Shown here: positions 5,522 to 6,622 of the stretch, piece after piece
How the letters are laid out: every line of letters starts with the position of its first letter
Position numbering within the stretch: the stretch's first letter is position 1
Source of the DNA: Anaerolineaceae bacterium
Lineage (GTDB): Bacteria; Chloroflexota; Anaerolineae; JAAYZQ01
Reading direction: 5' to 3'
DNA: 6,622 nt
Assembly (NCBI GenBank): GCA_012514775.1
Contig: JAAYZQ010000121.1
Coordinates: 1-6,622, forward strand
Notes under the pieces: model-generated
What the model was told of the DNA's origin: nothing
The model's input: the letters and a program-made list of their open reading frames with translations, nothing else
The model's database searches: none
Made by a program: the position numbers and the translations under genes

Positions 5522-5785
5522 GGGCAGGCGCGAGACCTGCCCCTACCCCCATTGTAGGGGCGACCCTTGCGGTCGCCCTGGGGCAGGCGCAAGACCTGCC
5601 CCTACCCCCATTGTAGGGGCGACCCTTGCGGTCGCCCCCGGGCAGGCGCAAGACCTGCCCCTACCCCCATTGTAGGGGCGAACCCTTGCGGTCGCCCCCG
5701 GGCAGGCGCAAGACCTGCCCCTACCCCCATTGTAGGGGCGACCCTTGCGGTCGCCCTGGGGCAGGCGCGAGACCTGCCCCTACCC
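5522..5785. repeat. Tandem array of a 59-60 bp palindromic repeat, about 4.5 copies
   Basis: Copies begin at 5522, 5581, 5640, 5700 and 5759; the last stops after 27 bases. Each unit holds three short inverted repeats: GGGCAGG/CCTGCCC with a 7-nt loop, CCCCTAC/GTAGGGG with a 7-nt loop, and GGGGCGACC/GGTCGCCC(C) around CTTGC. Copies are nearly identical: copies 1 and 5 read GCGCGAG where 2-4 read GCGCAAG, and copy 3 has one extra A. The sequence resembles palindromic intergenic repeats that occur in many copies in some GC-rich environmental genomes (recollection, not a search). All reading frames through it are repeat-derived and not believable genes. It lies between the Ig/LysM gene and the aco promoter. 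Confidence 0.9.
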
Positions 5786-5797
5786 GGCAAATGCGAC

Positions 5798-5832
5798 GGC
5801 GGCCACGGCGGGTGGCGCCCGCCGTGGCCGCC
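5798..5832 (-). terminator. Perfect 15-bp hairpin, probable terminator of the Ig/LysM gene
   Basis: Bases 5798-5812 pair perfectly with 5818-5832 around a 5-base loop. It begins 28 bp after the stop codon of the Ig/LysM gene. The stem is very GC-rich, but on the minus strand it is followed only by a short TTT several bases away, so it is a weak match to a classical intrinsic terminator. It could also belong to the adjacent repeat array. Confidence 0.55.
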
Positions 5833-5860
5833 ACCCGCCTGCGGACTGTTGGTTATCCGC

Positions 5861-6622
5861 TCAGGCCGCGGGGATCCACAGCTTCCACCCGGGCCTGATA
5901 AAGTTCGGGTTCTCCAGCACGTGGAACGTCGGGTCCTCGGCCGCGCGGGCGTTGGTCCCCTCAAAGATCTGGCGCCAGAGCTGCCCGTTGCCATAGAATC
6001 GCTTCGCCAGGCCGCTCAACGTGTCGCCGGGCTGGACGATGTACGCCTCGCCCTCGCCCGCCCCGGCCGGGGCGGCGGGCTCTTGTTCGGCCGCGGCCGC
6101 CGGCACCTCGACGCTGACGGCAGCGCTCGCCTGCTCCGGATCCGCCTGGCTGCGCGCGGCCAGCTCGTGGACCCCCTCGGCCGACTGGTAGGCCAGGCTC
6201 CAGGTGCCATCCTCCCCGACCTGGGCGGTTCCCACGACCTCGCCGTCCTCCAGGATCTCGACGGTCGTCCCCGGCTCGGCGGTGCCGGTGAGGGTGATCG
6301 TGCCCGTTGCGCCGACCCGCGGCTCGTCCAGGACCGGCGGGGCAGCCTCTGCCGCGCCCTCGGCCGCGCCCTCGACGGACACCTCCACGACGTCGGACTC
6401 GTTAAGTATCTCGCCGGCGTCGTCCACGGTGCGGGCCACGAGCTGGTACTCGCCCGGCTCCAGGGTGCCGCTCCACGACCATGTGCCATCAGCGCCGACG
6501 GTCGTCTCGCCCAGCAGGGTGTCGCCGGCCCACAGCTCTACCGTGGCGCCCGGCTCGCCGGTGCCCGACAGGCTCAGGCCGCCCTCCGTGTCCAGCTCGG
6601 GCGGGTTGATGGCCGGCAGCGC
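5861..6622 (-). CDS. Ig-like repeat and LysM domain protein, C-terminal part only
   Basis: The frame is open to the right edge, so the true start lies outside the window; 253 codons are visible. The fragment holds two related bacterial Ig-like repeats: window residues about 14-65 (with SGTGEPGATVELW and GADGTWSW) and about 105-160 (with TGTAEPGTTVEIL and GEDGTWSL). Acidic and Ala/Pro/Glu-rich linkers separate them, and a LysM domain closes the protein (about 193-252, YIVQPGDTLSGLAKRFYG then a NPNFIRPGWKLWIP ending). LysM domains bind N-acetylglucosamine-containing polymers such as peptidoglycan, so the protein probably acts at or outside the cell envelope; the signal peptide expected at the N-terminus is not visible. 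The GTG at 6439 sits in the middle of the first repeat's last strand and is not a real start. No functional link to the aco genes is apparent. Confidence 0.85.
   Translation of the reverse strand, partial: ALPAINPPELDTEGGLSLSGTGEPGATVELWAGDTLLGETTVGADGTWSWSGTLEPGEYQLVARTVDDAGEILNESDVVEVSVEGAAEGAAEAAPPVLDEPRVGATGTITLTGTAEPGTTVEILEDGEVVGTAQVGEDGTWSLAYQSAEGVHELAARSQADPEQASAAVSVEVPAAAAEQEPAAPAGAGEGEAYIVQPGDTLSGLAKRFYGNGQLWRQIFEGTNARAAEDPTFHVLENPNFIRPGWKLWIPAA

Noticed and set aside
5522..5785. CRISPR array
   Set aside because: The whole 59-60 bp period is conserved between copies, with no variable spacers, and no cas genes are present.
5265..5994. Open frames of 130-136 aa on both strands through the repeat array
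   Set aside because: Their sequence is a translation of the tandem repeat with low-complexity Gly/Ala/Pro/Arg content, no ribosome site and no recognisable domain.
1..6622. tRNA, rRNA, insertion sequence or defence genes
   Set aside because: No matching sequence or protein motif seen; coding space is filled by the aco genes and the Ig/LysM protein.

Overview
The window is GC-rich bacterial DNA, and every gene I can support lies on the minus strand, so the text below follows the direction of transcription (high to low coordinates). It holds most of an acetoin dehydrogenase (aco) operon: the E1 alpha subunit (acoA), the E1 beta subunit (acoB), the NAD-kinase-like protein AcoX, a small 101-residue protein of unknown function, the lipoyl acyltransferase E2 (acoC), and the first 116 codons of the dihydrolipoyl dehydrogenase E3 (acoL), which is cut by the left edge. 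Spacing is tight (2 to 88 bp), and Shine-Dalgarno sequences are strong for every gene except acoX. The enzymes together would perform acetoin + CoA + NAD+ -> acetaldehyde + acetyl-CoA + NADH. AcoX between the E1 and E2 genes is what favours acetoin over pyruvate or branched-chain 2-oxoacids; substrate cannot be read directly from the sequence.

Upstream of acoA is a gene-free stretch of about 670 bp (5194-5860). It contains a near-consensus sigma-70 promoter (TTGACT, 17 bp, TAAAAT) and an inferred untranslated leader of about 264 nt. Inside the leader is a hairpin followed by a T-run, which looks like an intrinsic terminator and so raises the possibility of transcription attenuation. Directly upstream of the promoter is an array of about 4.5 copies of a 59-60 bp unit made of three short inverted repeats. 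Beyond that is a perfect 15-bp stem that probably ends the upstream gene. That gene (5861 to the right edge, start outside the window) encodes the C-terminal part of a protein with two bacterial Ig-like repeats and a terminal LysM domain; it looks unrelated to acetoin metabolism.

The organism cannot be named with certainty. High GC, an acoA-acoB-acoX-small gene-acoC-acoL order, an Ig/LysM protein and palindromic intergenic repeats of this type would fit a Chloroflexota-like or other GC-rich environmental lineage, but this is a low-confidence impression.

The most interesting points are the leader terminator between a strong promoter and acoA, the uncharacterised small protein embedded in the operon, and unusual residues in conserved places of E2 (no acidic residue beside the lipoyl lysine, two tandem subunit-binding domains) and E3 (CIPLT in place of the usual CIPSK). 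I see no clearly novel defence or mobile system.
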